From IMG/VR virus record IMGVR_UViG_3300021961_010926, positions 1 through 57,932 of that record: a stretch of DNA of 57,932 nucleotides. One strand, written 5' to 3'. This document shows positions 5,189 to 11,615 of the stretch, in pieces. Source of the stretch: a virus. The notes beneath the pieces are model-generated. The model saw only the letters and a program-made list of their open reading frames with translations. It was not told where the DNA came from and did not search any database. Made by a program: the position numbers and the translations under genes. Positions within the stretch are counted from its first letter, which is position 1; each line of letters starts with the position of its first letter.

Positions 5189-5237
5189 CTATTCGATCTC
5201 TTCAGCGAAGCTTCCAGCGATGTGGTCTAGCGAAGTG

Positions 5238-5504
5238 TTATAGCGAATAGCCATACTCTTCTACTAGTTTATCAAAGCGTTTCAGGGCTTTTTTGAGTCC
5301 TTTGCGAAGAGCTTTCACTTCATCTCTATGGCATTCTTTAATAGGACCACCGAAAGTATAATACTCAATATTCCTTTGAATGATCTCTTCCCAAGTCTCT
5401 ACTTCATTGACCTGACTCTGATCAGTATCACCGATCCATACAGTTTTACGAATACCCTTAGGGTCTAGATCTGCGGTACATACTACGTCTAATACTGTTT
5501 TCAT
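5238..5504 (-). CDS. hypothetical protein ending the small-gene operon
   Basis: 88 residues, not recognised. The first half is beta-like (MKTVLDVVCTADLDPKGIRK, then TVWIGD), and the second is a basic amphipathic helix (HRDEVKALRKGLKKALKRFD). Its ATG overlaps the stop of the preceding FGVE-family gene by one base (TAATG), so it is co-translated with that array. It is not itself a member of the FGVE family. Confidence 0.7.
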   Translation of the reverse strand: MKTVLDVVCTADLDPKGIRKTVWIGDTDQSQVNEVETWEEIIQRNIEYYTFGGPIKECHRDEVKALRKGLKKALKRFDKLVEEYGYSL

Positions 5505-5755
5505 TATTCAACTCCGAACTTTTTTTCCACCGCTTCCATAGACTTATACCAGGCCGGTAGATTAGAAAGATCTATATGGTGTTTATCCATCTGATCGCAT
5601 AACTCATTTAAGCAATCTTTTACAATCAACTCGGCGAACTTTTGTACTTCTTCTAGGTCAGCATGACCATGAATGAAACATCTTCGCGGAGTTTCGTTAT
5701 CCACATAGTTGAGCAATCCTGCATCTAAAGCAAGTTCACGAATTCGTTCATTCAT
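5504..5755 (-). CDS. FGVE-family small protein, copy 1
   Basis: 83 residues: MNERIRELALDAGLLNYVDN, then VQKFAELIVKDCLNELCDQM and the C-terminal KKFGVE. The head (NERIRELA), the FAELIVKEC helix and the HFGVE-type end define a family of small phage proteins frequent in aquatic phage and metagenome contigs; their function is unknown to me. Four copies lie in tandem, joined by one-base TAATG overlaps. This one is the most diverged at its C-terminus (KFGVE rather than HFGVE). Confidence 0.8.
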   Translation of the reverse strand: MNERIRELALDAGLLNYVDNETPRRCFIHGHADLEEVQKFAELIVKDCLNELCDQMDKHHIDLSNLPAWYKSMEAVEKKFGVE

Positions 5756-5979
5756 TATTCAACTCCGAAATGTTCTTTAATGTGTCTAGCAATGATAGCA
5801 CCCATATCATCATCACGATGACTATGTTTTAGTGATACTTGTTTACATTCCTTCACAATCAGCTCGGCAAACTTTTCTATTTGTTCATCAGTGAAAGCGG
5901 TAACTGTTCCGTTAGTGTAATAATCGTTTATCCGTTGGTATCCAGCTTGTAGAGCAAGTTCACGAATTCGTTCATTCAT
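5755..5979 (-). CDS. FGVE-family small protein, copy 2
   Basis: 74 residues. MNERIRELALQAGYQRINDY, a variable middle, EKFAELIVKECKQVSL, then ARHIKEHFGVE. Head and tail are nearly invariant among the copies while the middle and the stretch after ELIVKEC vary. That is the pattern of a scaffold presenting variable surfaces. TAATG overlaps join it to both neighbours. Confidence 0.8.
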   Translation of the reverse strand: MNERIRELALQAGYQRINDYYTNGTVTAFTDEQIEKFAELIVKECKQVSLKHSHRDDDMGAIIARHIKEHFGVE

Positions 5980-6215
5980 TATTCAACTCCGAAATGTTTT
6001 CTAATCTGTTTGATATGTTTCATTGACCGTAGATACTTTTCAGTATTGTGGCCATCACGAGTAATGCCCATTTGAATAGTTAGAATACATTCCTTCACAA
6101 TCAACTCGGCGAATCGTTCTACTTCAGTCTGACTTAATCGCCAGTCTCCCTCGGCATCATATGATAACATACCTCCAGCAGCCTGATTTGCAAGTTCTTT
6201 AACTCGATTATTCAT
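5979..6215 (-). CDS. FGVE-family small protein, copy 3
   Basis: 78 residues. MNNRVKELANQAAGGMLSYD, then VERFAELIVKECILTIQMGI and ending IRKHFGVE. The head is slightly diverged (NNRVKELA). Same one-base overlaps with its neighbours. Unknown function. Confidence 0.8.
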   Translation of the reverse strand: MNNRVKELANQAAGGMLSYDAEGDWRLSQTEVERFAELIVKECILTIQMGITRDGHNTEKYLRSMKHIKQIRKHFGVE

Positions 6216-6439
6216 TATTTTACACCAAAATGTTCTTTAATACCTCTCGCAATCTGCTCTTGACTGGGTTGGAACATCCATCGTGTTTCTTCTACAAACT
6301 TAGCGCATTCCTTCACAATCAGCTCGGCGAACTTTTCTAATTCAAACTCGGTGAATAACACACCATCATGCCTTCCCATAGCCATTACATTACGCACGGC
6401 ACCGACTTGCTTGGCAAGTTCTTTAATTCGTTCGTTCAT
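6215..6439 (-). CDS. FGVE-family small protein, copy 4
   Basis: 74 residues from the ATG at 6439 (MNERIKELAKQVGAVRNVMA), with LEKFAELIVKECAKFVEETR and ending IKEHFGVK. It starts inside the 3' end of the 49-residue gene at 6423-6572. An upstream in-frame extension is possible, but the family head begins at this ATG. Confidence 0.8.
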   Translation of the reverse strand: MNERIKELAKQVGAVRNVMAMGRHDGVLFTEFELEKFAELIVKECAKFVEETRWMFQPSQEQIARGIKEHFGVK

Positions 6440-6572
6440 CTTTATCACCATATAATGCAGCGTGTAGTCTCTCAATTCGTTCTGCTGCTATAATCAATAA
6501 CATCTGCAAAGCAATGTTATCTTGACTTTCACTGGCTTTTTTCAAGGTACTAATCAATTCTTGATTAGTCAT
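6423..6572 (-). CDS. 49-residue helical protein
   Basis: MTNQELISTLKKASESQDNI followed by ALQMLLIIAAERIERLHAAL and a charged end. It overlaps the stop of the upstream gene (6565) and the start of the downstream gene (6439), as in the rest of this operon. Short proteins starting MTNQELI...LR/KKASE and ending with a helical ERI-L segment recur beside FGVE-family genes in aquatic phages, from memory. Probably two helices. Function unknown. Confidence 0.65.
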   Translation of the reverse strand: MTNQELISTLKKASESQDNIALQMLLIIAAERIERLHAALYGDKDERTN

Positions 6573-6825
6573 TTTTTACCTCTACAAAAATACCCTCTTT
6601 GGTACTCGAAATACGAGTAATAGGCTTATTATCTACCTTATAGCCAATACTAACAAAGGGTCCACCTGAAGGATCAAAATAACCCAGATCAGTTTCGTCT
6701 AATTCTGTTTGCCCATCCTGAACACCAAACCTCATCCATTCGTCAGCACCTTCTTCCATATGGAATCGATAAGTGGTCTCAGAGACCTTCTCAAACCAGT
6801 ATTCTTTACCGTATCTATTCTTCAT
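6565..6825 (-). CDS. hypothetical protein
   Basis: 86 residues. Largely beta-strand with aromatic residues (GKEYWFEKVSETTYRFHMEE; DLGYFDPSGGPFVSIGYKV) and a terminal strand (TKEGIFVEVK). I do not recognise the family. It overlaps its upstream neighbour by 11 bases and its downstream neighbour by 8, so it belongs to the coupled small-gene operon. Confidence 0.7.
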   Translation of the reverse strand: MKNRYGKEYWFEKVSETTYRFHMEEGADEWMRFGVQDGQTELDETDLGYFDPSGGPFVSIGYKVDNKPITRISSTKEGIFVEVKND

Positions 6826-6955
6826 TAATTACCCCAGTACCACCACAGGCATAGCAGATGTACTCATTCCCAGATTCTTCTTCAAATCCGTGATTACCAA
6901 ACCCACCGCAACTGGGGCAGTATTCAAGCTCAGTCTTCTTACAGTATACGTTCAT
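6815..6955 (-). CDS. zinc-ribbon microprotein
   Basis: 46 residues. Two CxxCGG knuckles, CPSCGGFG at residues 13-20 and CYACGGTG at about 34-41, separated by an acidic loop, look like a DnaJ-type zinc finger or minimal zinc ribbon. It should fold around one zinc ion and bind nucleic acid or protein. It overlaps the next gene by 11 bases. Confidence 0.65.
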   Translation of the reverse strand: MNVYCKKTELEYCPSCGGFGNHGFEEESGNEYICYACGGTGVINEE

Positions 6956-7013
6956 AATAAACCACACAAGCTATTCCTATTAATAACATAATCAACATAT
7001 ATACTCCCATCAT
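6939..7013 (-). CDS. possible 24-residue membrane peptide
   Basis: Reads M-M-G-V-Y followed by a hydrophobic run (MLIMLLIGIACVVYY) and a short charged end. It overlaps the zinc-ribbon gene start. No clear ribosome binding site, so it could be chance, but two better-supported membrane peptides lie nearby (7043-7138, 7518-7601). Confidence 0.3.
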   Translation of the reverse strand: MMGVYMLIMLLIGIACVVYYERIL

Positions 7014-7042
7014 CGAGCAGAAATCAATCGTGAATGACTCTG

Positions 7043-7138
7043 TTAAAGGTTAAAGTCATGATAGTCACCCATGATTTGACCAATACAGTATCCTATTACA
7101 AAAGAAATCGATACTGCCATCAACAACAAAAATAACAT
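7043..7138 (-). CDS. 31-residue membrane peptide
   Basis: MLFLLLMAVSISFVIGYCIG forms one transmembrane helix and a short acidic tail follows (QIMGDYHDFNL). AGGA lies nine bases before the ATG, and the gene starts five bases after the stop of the 7143-7460 gene. Probably an inner-membrane microprotein. Function unknown. Confidence 0.5.
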   Translation of the reverse strand: MLFLLLMAVSISFVIGYCIGQIMGDYHDFNL

Positions 7139-7142
7139 ACCA

Positions 7143-7460
7143 TTAAGATCCTGTAGTCAGTATAAGTACGCCAGGTTGTCCCCTGCTTTTACTGAATCTC
7201 TCAATATACACATGATGTAAGTCATTACTCGTAAGAATACACTTATCTGCAGCTGCCCATAAATCTAACCAGCTTTTTCCGCAGATAGGGGCTGATACAT
7301 CGTTATACACTAACTCTACAGCATTGGGAAAAGGGTGAGGTTGATGGATTCTATTACCACACCAGACTTCGTAAATCGACCAGCATGACGTAAAACCATA
7401 GCTAACTCGAATCGCTTCGAAGTAACTTAGTTTTTCTAAAAAGTTGTCCTTGTATTCCAT
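7143..7460 (-). CDS. hypothetical protein, 105 residues
   Basis: Starts MEYKDNFLEKLSYFEAIRVS after a GAGGA site and is driven by promoter copy 10. Cysteines and aromatic residues are frequent (FTSCWSIYEVWCGN; PICGKSWLDLWAAADKCIL). The fold looks mixed alpha/beta. No motif I recognise. It heads the operon that runs down to 5238. Confidence 0.65.
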   Translation of the reverse strand: MEYKDNFLEKLSYFEAIRVSYGFTSCWSIYEVWCGNRIHQPHPFPNAVELVYNDVSAPICGKSWLDLWAAADKCILTSNDLHHVYIERFSKSRGQPGVLILTTGS

Positions 7461-7484
7461 AATGTATCCTCTTATCGTACAGCC

Positions 7485-7513
7485 ATTATACCATGGTTAC
7501 TACCTAAAATCAA
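7485..7513 (-). promoter_or_regulatory. sigma70-type early promoter, copy 10
   Basis: -35 TTGATT (7508-7513), 17-bp spacer, -10 TATAAT (7485-7490) with the GGCTGTAC sequence after the -10 as in the left array. The spacer has drifted. It heads the operon 7460 to 5238. Confidence 0.8.
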
Positions 7514-7517
7514 GAGG

Positions 7518-7601
7518 CTAGGTATCGTGAAGGAAGTAAGCTATTAAGTAACCACTCACGAAAGCAATAAAAAATGCCAACAGTATAGACAAATCACTCA
7601 T
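7518..7601 (-). CDS. 27-residue membrane peptide
   Basis: MSDLSILLAFFIAFVSGYLI then AYFLHDT: a single transmembrane helix. The ATG overlaps the stop of the APS-kinase-like gene (ATG at 7601, stop at 7594), so it should be translated by coupling. Its stop lies just before promoter copy 10. Confidence 0.5.
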   Translation of the reverse strand: MSDLSILLAFFIAFVSGYLIAYFLHDT

Positions 7602-8028
7602 AATCTTTTTTCTTTACGATTTGTTCTACCAGATAATCTGACCAGCTATCTGAATGATGGCTTATCATTAAATCGTAACGTTCAGGTGGTTCGAATACCC
7701 TATTAGTATCTTCGTACCGTCCCTCTGGTATAGTATTAAGCCATACCGTGTAGTCAGGTTTTAAAATATCTCTCATATCAGCTAAAGGAGCTACCAGGTC
7801 TAACAGTATAACATCAGCTTTAGAATTGTTCGCTAGATATAACATCCTATAGCTTTGTCTAAGTCTGCCTTCTCGACTGAAATCCCAATCGTTGTGATCT
7901 TTTCTTACTTCATCAGCATTGAACCAGTCCACCGAGACATATCTCTCTAGTTTTTCTTTTAATTCTCTTGCTAGAGTGGTTTTACCTGATCCTGGTAATC
8001 CCATAATTAAAACGGTTCTATACGGCAT
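7594..8028 (-). CDS. APS-kinase-like nucleotide kinase
   Basis: About 144 residues from the ATG at 8028; a TTG start six codons upstream is possible. The N-terminus VLIMGLPGSGKTTLARELKE (Walker A at residues 10-18) is followed by VDWFNADEVRKDHNDWDFS and GRLRQSYRM, which match the adenylyl-sulfate kinase pattern (a D-G/A-D-x-x-R motif and an E/G-R-x-R segment). APS kinases turn adenosine phosphosulfate into PAPS. This protein is shorter than cellular CysC (about 200), so related small-molecule kinase activity is also possible. A PAPS-using sulfotransferase lies at 45934-46704, and a degenerate relative of this kinase at 41883-42806. Confidence 0.7.
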   Translation of the reverse strand: MPYRTVLIMGLPGSGKTTLARELKEKLERYVSVDWFNADEVRKDHNDWDFSREGRLRQSYRMLYLANNSKADVILLDLVAPLADMRDILKPDYTVWLNTIPEGRYEDTNRVFEPPERYDLMISHHSDSWSDYLVEQIVKKKDYE

Positions 8029-8659
8029 TGGATTCTGATTTTCCAAATTCTGTCATGTAGCTGCTGTCTGTAAACGTTACTCGAGTATTTTCTACTGTAT
8101 ATTCCGTCATATCAATTCGATAACCTGGGTTTTTAGAGATGGGATTATGTATCCAAGCATCATCATGCCAAATTATACGGTTGTTAGGGTAAAGAAAATA
8201 GTTACCTGAATCCTCTTTTATAAAATGAGCACACTTATGTTCTGGAGTCTCAGAAAAATTAGTGTTGAGATTGGTTCTGTTTTCCCATGACCAATCGAGA
8301 GTAAACATATAAACCCCGTAATGAATATCCCCTTTCCAATCTATCAGCTTGCATCGAAGACCCTGAAGTCTAGATCTCACGTTAACATCAATATAAGGAG
8401 AAAAACAATCCCAGTACTGATGAATGTTTAAATCATAAACTGGAGCTTCTTTCTTCCAGGCAAAAGCTGTAATGGGGCGACGAGTCCAGTTTACCCCATT
8501 TTCTAACAAAGCTTCAAATAACGGAACTCTTTTTTCAATAGAGGCTACGGTATGAATATCACAGGGAGTATATTCACCGTGACCTTTTTCATGATTAAAC
8601 AAATACTCGTTGCGAATATATCCAGTAACTGTAGGTATAGAATGATTAAGATACGCCAT
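8018..8659 (-). CDS. conserved-looking phage hypothetical protein
   Basis: 213 residues. MAYLNHSIPTVTGYIRNEYL begins a soluble protein rich in Trp, His and Tyr (FAWKKEAPVYDLNIHQYWDC; GVYMFTLDWSWENR; NNRIIWHDDAWIHN). The many His/Asp/Trp residues hint at a metal or ligand site, but no known motif is evident. It overlaps both neighbours by 10-14 bases. Product unknown. A beta-jelly-roll or cupin-like fold would fit the strand-rich composition but is not demonstrated. Confidence 0.7.
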   Translation of the reverse strand: MAYLNHSIPTVTGYIRNEYLFNHEKGHGEYTPCDIHTVASIEKRVPLFEALLENGVNWTRRPITAFAWKKEAPVYDLNIHQYWDCFSPYIDVNVRSRLQGLRCKLIDWKGDIHYGVYMFTLDWSWENRTNLNTNFSETPEHKCAHFIKEDSGNYFLYPNNRIIWHDDAWIHNPISKNPGYRIDMTEYTVENTRVTFTDSSYMTEFGKSESNAV

Positions 8660-8870
8660 TTTTTAATAGTTGTACGTGAAGGACCATATTTTCTACCAGA
8701 AGACTAACTAAACAGGCTTTTAGCATTATCGGATCATCATCCATCTCTTGACAGTGTAACGCCATTAAACGATACGCATCCTCTTTAGATACCTGAATTT
8801 CTGACCAATCAAATGAAATTTGCGATTCAGATTCTTTAGCTAGATCAACTAACTGATTAAGGGGAATCAT
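8646..8870 (-). CDS. small helical hypothetical protein
   Basis: About 74 residues from the ATG at 8870 (MIPLNQLVDLAKESESQISF). The longer open frame upstream lies inside the exonuclease gene and is not used. The C-terminal half is an alpha-helical hydrophobic stretch (LKACLVSLLVENMVLHVQLL) ending in NG. The pattern resembles small proteins beside exonuclease genes in T4-like cyanophages, from memory. Unknown function. It overlaps the exonuclease stop by 14 bases. Confidence 0.65.
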   Translation of the reverse strand: MIPLNQLVDLAKESESQISFDWSEIQVSKEDAYRLMALHCQEMDDDPIMLKACLVSLLVENMVLHVQLLKNGVS

Positions 8871-9324
8871 GGAACGGGTTGTCGTACATATGTTCATAGG
8901 GAAGAAGAGATAACTCTCTGCTGAGCATAGCAATTGCTCGACAGTCTTCTAGTGCATTATGCGGTATTTTAGATTTACTAGAAGACAGATCACGTCTTAC
9001 CTCGCAGGAAAAAGATGGAACAGACATCATCTCCCCGGGTTTAGTTATAATCGATTGCATAAAATATTTAATATCCTCAGGCCAATCTGATATCAGATTA
9101 AAGTCTGTATACCAAGCTAGAAAATACCAGAGTTTTTGTTGAAATATATAGTTAGGGATAGGTTCTTTATTGAGATAGGGTATTACATGTTGCTCTACCC
9201 AAGGTTGAATTGGTTCAGATGTGTTTAATACTTCGTAAAATTCTGCTCCGTCCTCTGCCACTAAAGCCATGGAAATTAATTCACCCCCATGTCCGTTAAA
9301 TTCACAGTCGATGTATATGTTCAT
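8857..9324 (-). CDS. DEDD-family 3'-5' exonuclease
   Basis: 155 residues. MNIYIDCEFNGHGGELISMA carries the ExoI motif (D6-x-E8). SDWPEDIKYF near residue 80 fits ExoII. HNALEDCRAIAML near residues 122-134 is the ExoIII motif in its DEDDh form (H-x(4)-D). All four acidic residues and the histidine of a two-metal DnaQ-type exonuclease are present. The short single-domain form resembles exoribonuclease-type DEDDh proteins of phages rather than a polymerase proofreading subunit. T4 DexA is a longer member. Likely role: RNA or DNA 3'-end trimming during infection. Confidence 0.8.
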   Translation of the reverse strand: MNIYIDCEFNGHGGELISMALVAEDGAEFYEVLNTSEPIQPWVEQHVIPYLNKEPIPNYIFQQKLWYFLAWYTDFNLISDWPEDIKYFMQSIITKPGEMMSVPSFSCEVRRDLSSSKSKIPHNALEDCRAIAMLSRELSLLPYEHMYDNPFHDSP

Positions 9325-9551
9325 ATTATTTTCTCTACAGATACCGCTTGTCTATATTCAGATTGAACTATAAAAACATGAAGATTGTTGTTGCTATCCC
9401 AGATATTTAGTTCACCAGTGTAATCGTAATCAATAGCTTGTCGGGTTATTATTTCAGCTAGAATAATTGCATCTTGAGTTGATAGATCAAAATTTAAATG
9501 AGTACAAAAATGAGATCTAGTTCCATCAATTTCAAAATAAAATTTATTCAT
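9321..9551 (-). CDS. hypothetical protein
   Basis: 76 residues, beta-alpha-beta-beta in outline (MNKFYFEIDGTRSHFCTHLN; a helix DAIILAEIITRQAI; then LNIWDSNNNLHVFIVQSEYR). It could be a small ferredoxin-like fold. No motif recognised. Starts four bases into the 3' flank of the next gene and overlaps the exonuclease start (ATG/stop overlap). Confidence 0.65.
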   Translation of the reverse strand: MNKFYFEIDGTRSHFCTHLNFDLSTQDAIILAEIITRQAIDYDYTGELNIWDSNNNLHVFIVQSEYRQAVSVEKII

Positions 9552-9672
9552 TATATTTTCTCTCTAGAACTGTAAATTCAAATCCTGAGTTACGGCCATA
9601 ATGATAAGCTTCTTCGCGTGTGTTAAACCAAATAGTATGACCCATAGTATAAAAATAACAGCCGAACTTCAT
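9544..9672 (-). CDS. 42-residue hypothetical protein
   Basis: MKFGCYFYTMGHTIWFNTRE then EAYHYGRNSGFEFTVLERKY. It resembles a tiny alpha/beta peptide with an EEA-H helix, and the layout is like that of short phage proteins whose middle reads TREEAxxx. ATGA overlap with the gene upstream (stop at 9669) and overlap with the ATG of the next gene at 9551 support translation by coupling. Confidence 0.6.
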   Translation of the reverse strand: MKFGCYFYTMGHTIWFNTREEAYHYGRNSGFEFTVLERKYNE

Positions 9673-9833
9673 TGATACCTTCTATTAGAGTGTTTTTTGT
9701 AATGATATTTTATATTGTTACTGGTTAATTTACCAGCGCTCTGTAAAGTTTTAAGTACCTCTATAAGTTCTTGTATATCTTTAGAATCTTTTTTAGGATC
9801 AATCTCGATATTAATCTCAATTTTTACTTTCAT
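9669..9833 (-). CDS. 54-residue hypothetical protein
   Basis: MKVKIEINIEIDPKKDSKDI followed by an amphipathic helix (QELIEVLKTLQSAGKL) and a basic C-terminus (YHYKKHSNRRYQ). The start at 9833 overlaps the stop of the previous gene as ATGA; a longer frame starting at 9872 lies within that gene. Short strand plus helix, unknown function. Confidence 0.6.
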   Translation of the reverse strand: MKVKIEINIEIDPKKDSKDIQELIEVLKTLQSAGKLTSNNIKYHYKKHSNRRYQ

Positions 9834-9997
9834 CCGATCTGGAATCCCTGGTTGTACTTTACTCGATTCCAACCCATTACATACATTTCACTCTTACCTT
9901 TAAGTAACTCTCTATCTTCCGGATCAACCATTTTAAGTCTATCTGAAGACATTCGAGAAGGAGTGACAATGTCTTTCTTTTTTTCTTTCTTAGCCAT
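9830..9997 (-). CDS. 55-residue basic hypothetical protein
   Basis: MAKKEKKKDIVTPSRMSSDR begins a strongly basic protein, then LKMVDPEDRELLKGKSEMYV and MGWNRVKYNQGFQIG. It is chosen over the competing frame at 9877-10065 because it ends exactly in an ATGA overlap with the next gene and has normal composition. Function unknown. Confidence 0.6.
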   Translation of the reverse strand: MAKKEKKKDIVTPSRMSSDRLKMVDPEDRELLKGKSEMYVMGWNRVKYNQGFQIG

Positions 9998-10006
9998 ATA
10001 GATTTA

Positions 10007-10303
10007 TTAAAAAGAGGCCCATTCGTATATAGAGTTATTGGTTTTAAACCGAACATAATCACCATATTCCGTCTTACGAGACTCTATAATTTCTGTAATT
10101 ACTGTTGTCTGCCACCAATCTTGACCGTACGTTCTAGTAAACCGGCTACCTACTCGCATAGCAACTCCAACAGCAGGGCGAGCATCCTCTTTAACTTCCA
10201 TGTGCTCTTTTCCCGTACTCGGATCAATAGTAAAGATTAAAGCCTGGCTCATAGAGCCACTATCTCCAGCACCATCCTGTGTACGTCGCAAACTATATGT
10301 CAT
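10007..10303 (-). CDS. hypothetical protein
   Basis: 98 residues from the ATG at 10303 (MTYSLRRTQDGAGDSGSMSQ), adjacent to the stop of the preceding gene. A beta-rich body (ALIFTIDPSTGKEHMEV; GVAMRVGSRFTRTYGQDWWQ; TEYGDYVRFKTNNSIYEWAS) suggests a small barrel. No match recognised. Confidence 0.7.
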   Translation of the reverse strand: MTYSLRRTQDGAGDSGSMSQALIFTIDPSTGKEHMEVKEDARPAVGVAMRVGSRFTRTYGQDWWQTTVITEIIESRKTEYGDYVRFKTNNSIYEWASF

Positions 10304-10304
10304 A

Positions 10305-10922
10305 TTAGTCCCATAAATGCTGATAGTATTTACCAAATAATACAAGACCGTTGTGAATACGATCCTGATGTGCTTTTAATCCTTTTCTATCTACTTTTAG
10401 ATTTCTTAAATAATCTTCAAAAGAAGAACCTGCTTTAAATTCATCTTTGCTGTAAAATTGAGCTTCATTATCCTCTTTATTAATGATCTGCTCAAATGAC
10501 CAGATCATTTCATCCATTACCCAGTTCCATCGTTCTTCTAAAAAACTATCTTCTTCCTCAGTTACAGGAAATTGAGATCGAATATTTCTGGGAAGATCTT
10601 TATCATTTACATAGCAGCAGCCATGCTGGGTTTCTTTAAGTTGTTTAAGCATAGGAACAATAATTAAAGCTAAAGTATGATCCATACTCCAGGTATCATA
10701 CTTATCAATTTTTATTTTAATTTTTCTTTCTTTATGGGCTTCCAACCATTCAAGAGCAAAACCCACCCAGGTATTACTTAGCCATTCACCAAAATCTTCG
10801 ACCCAGTTAGGATATATTTCTACTCCATACTTATCTTCCACCCGATCAACCCAAAAGCACAACAGTCGCGCTAGCTGATAAGGACCGAAATAATTAGTAT
10901 AAGGGCCAATGTTAATTTTCAT
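10305..10922 (-). CDS. conserved T4-like phage protein of unknown function
   Basis: 205 residues. KIKIDKYDTWSMDHTLALII then VPMLKQLKETQHG is the hallmark of a protein seen repeatedly in T4-like phages (usual wording ...IDRYDTWSMDHTLA.ILPMLKQLKE). The catalytic role is unknown to me. The N-terminal part (residues 1-60) is Trp-rich and helical (WVDRVEDKYGVEIYPNWVED, LSNTWVGFALEWLE). The C-terminal part (160-205) holds RKGLKAHQDRIHNGLVLFGK, a conserved basic helix. The MDH/D/H residues could suggest a metal site, but this is unproven. Confidence 0.8.
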   Translation of the reverse strand: MKINIGPYTNYFGPYQLARLLCFWVDRVEDKYGVEIYPNWVEDFGEWLSNTWVGFALEWLEAHKERKIKIKIDKYDTWSMDHTLALIIVPMLKQLKETQHGCCYVNDKDLPRNIRSQFPVTEEEDSFLEERWNWVMDEMIWSFEQIINKEDNEAQFYSKDEFKAGSSFEDYLRNLKVDRKGLKAHQDRIHNGLVLFGKYYQHLWD

Positions 10923-11182
10923 TTCAAAAACTCTTTAAGAGTAAAATGAGCATCAAGAACGGATTGACCGTAGTTAAGAAGGGCGATAAACTCTTTTTCT
11001 GGTAAACAGGCAATTAACCTACCTCCTACCGATTCAACATAATAACCTTCTTTATTCAAACGCCAAAATGCTATAGTATAGCAAGTCCCGTTTTCTAGAA
11101 ATTTAACAATTTCCGGGTCTCGATTACGGTCACTTTCCGATTCACCATGACGATATTCAAATGATCCAATACGAAGTTTCAT
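10919..11182 (-). CDS. hypothetical protein
   Basis: 87 residues. MKLRIGSFEYRHGESESDRN then a strand-rich middle (TCYTIAFWRLNKEGYYVESV) and a C-terminal helix (EKEFIALLNYGQSVLDAHFT). It overlaps the next gene by four bases (ATGA). Family not recognised. Confidence 0.7.
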   Translation of the reverse strand: MKLRIGSFEYRHGESESDRNRDPEIVKFLENGTCYTIAFWRLNKEGYYVESVGGRLIACLPEKEFIALLNYGQSVLDAHFTLKEFLK

Positions 11183-11187
11183 ATATT

Positions 11188-11292
11188 TTACATTAAAGTG
11201 ATAAGAGGGGCCACATATGGAAATAGAATAATTACAGCGAAAGTACTAATTGTAATAACAGTTTCAATACAGATTTGATTTACAGTTTTCAT
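11188..11292 (-). CDS. 34-residue membrane peptide
   Basis: MKTVNQICIETVITISTFAV followed by IILFPYVAPLITLM gives a single hydrophobic segment of about 22 residues. AGGAAA lies just before the ATG. It may be expressed from the late promoter at 11344-11351, with a hairpin in the leader. Probable membrane microprotein. Confidence 0.5.
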   Translation of the reverse strand: MKTVNQICIETVITISTFAVIILFPYVAPLITLM

Positions 11293-11320
11293 TGGGTTTC
11301 CTATGAATTAATTTCGTTGA

Positions 11321-11341
11321 GTTGACTCTTGTAAAGTCAAC
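11321..11341 (-). other. 5'-leader hairpin
   Basis: GTTGACT (11321-11327) pairs with AGTCAAC (11335-11341). On the minus strand it begins a few bases after the late promoter at 11344-11351, so it would be the 5' end of that RNA. A second dyad, ATTCTC (11351-11356) with GAGAAT (11369-11374), lies just upstream and may act after the gene at 11382-11615. Confidence 0.5.
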
Positions 11342-11343
11342 CC

Positions 11344-11351
11344 TATTTATA
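11344..11351 (-). promoter_or_regulatory. gp55-type late promoter candidate
   Basis: Minus-strand TATAAATA, exact T4 late consensus, about 52 bases upstream of the membrane peptide gene at 11292. Confidence 0.55.
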
Positions 11352-11381
11352 TTCTCATATGGTTATACGAGAATAATTAAA

Positions 11382-11615
11382 TTATAAATTGTTACTGCTT
11401 AATGTTCTACTATTTTTTTTTAACCTCTCTTTTTCTTGTTCCGTCTGTTCGTTACGAAGTCTAATAGTAGTAGGGCTTAAATAACATAAAGCTTCTACCA
11501 AATGCTGTCTAGTAAGCTCGCTGATCTCACCTTTACCATCCAACAACGCTTTGGCAATATAACACCTAGCATTGTGAAGGCATACAATATCTTCATCAGT
11601 TACTATATACTTCAT
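11382..11615 (-). CDS. small hypothetical protein
   Basis: 77 residues from the ATG at 11615 (MKYIVTDEDIVCLHNARCYI). Helical, with two cysteines near the N-terminus and a very basic C-terminus (QTEQEKERLKKNSRTL). The longer upstream frame lies within the neighbouring gene. It overlaps the stop of 11596-11778 by 20 bases. Unknown function. Confidence 0.6.
   Translation of the reverse strand: MKYIVTDEDIVCLHNARCYIAKALLDGKGEISELTRQHLVEALCYLSPTTIRLRNEQTEQEKERLKKNSRTLSSNNL

Larger units (their letters stand above)
4900..5237. other. noncoding stretch with promoter relic and hairpins
   Basis: No convincing gene. It contains the right-hand 23-bp repeat (4935-4957) and a broken copy of the early promoter around 4965-4994: the -35 part and most of the spacer are intact but about six spacer bases are missing, so -10 spacing is lost. 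Two tandem hairpins lie at 5151-5188. Four copies of AGCGA occur between 5200 and 5250. A 21-codon frame overlapping the end of the next gene is too short to call. Confidence 0.6.

Noticed and set aside
9877-10065. Minus-strand 62-codon frame
   Set aside because: The competing frame at 9830-9997 joins its neighbour by an exact ATGA overlap and has a normal start; this one is out of register with the operon.
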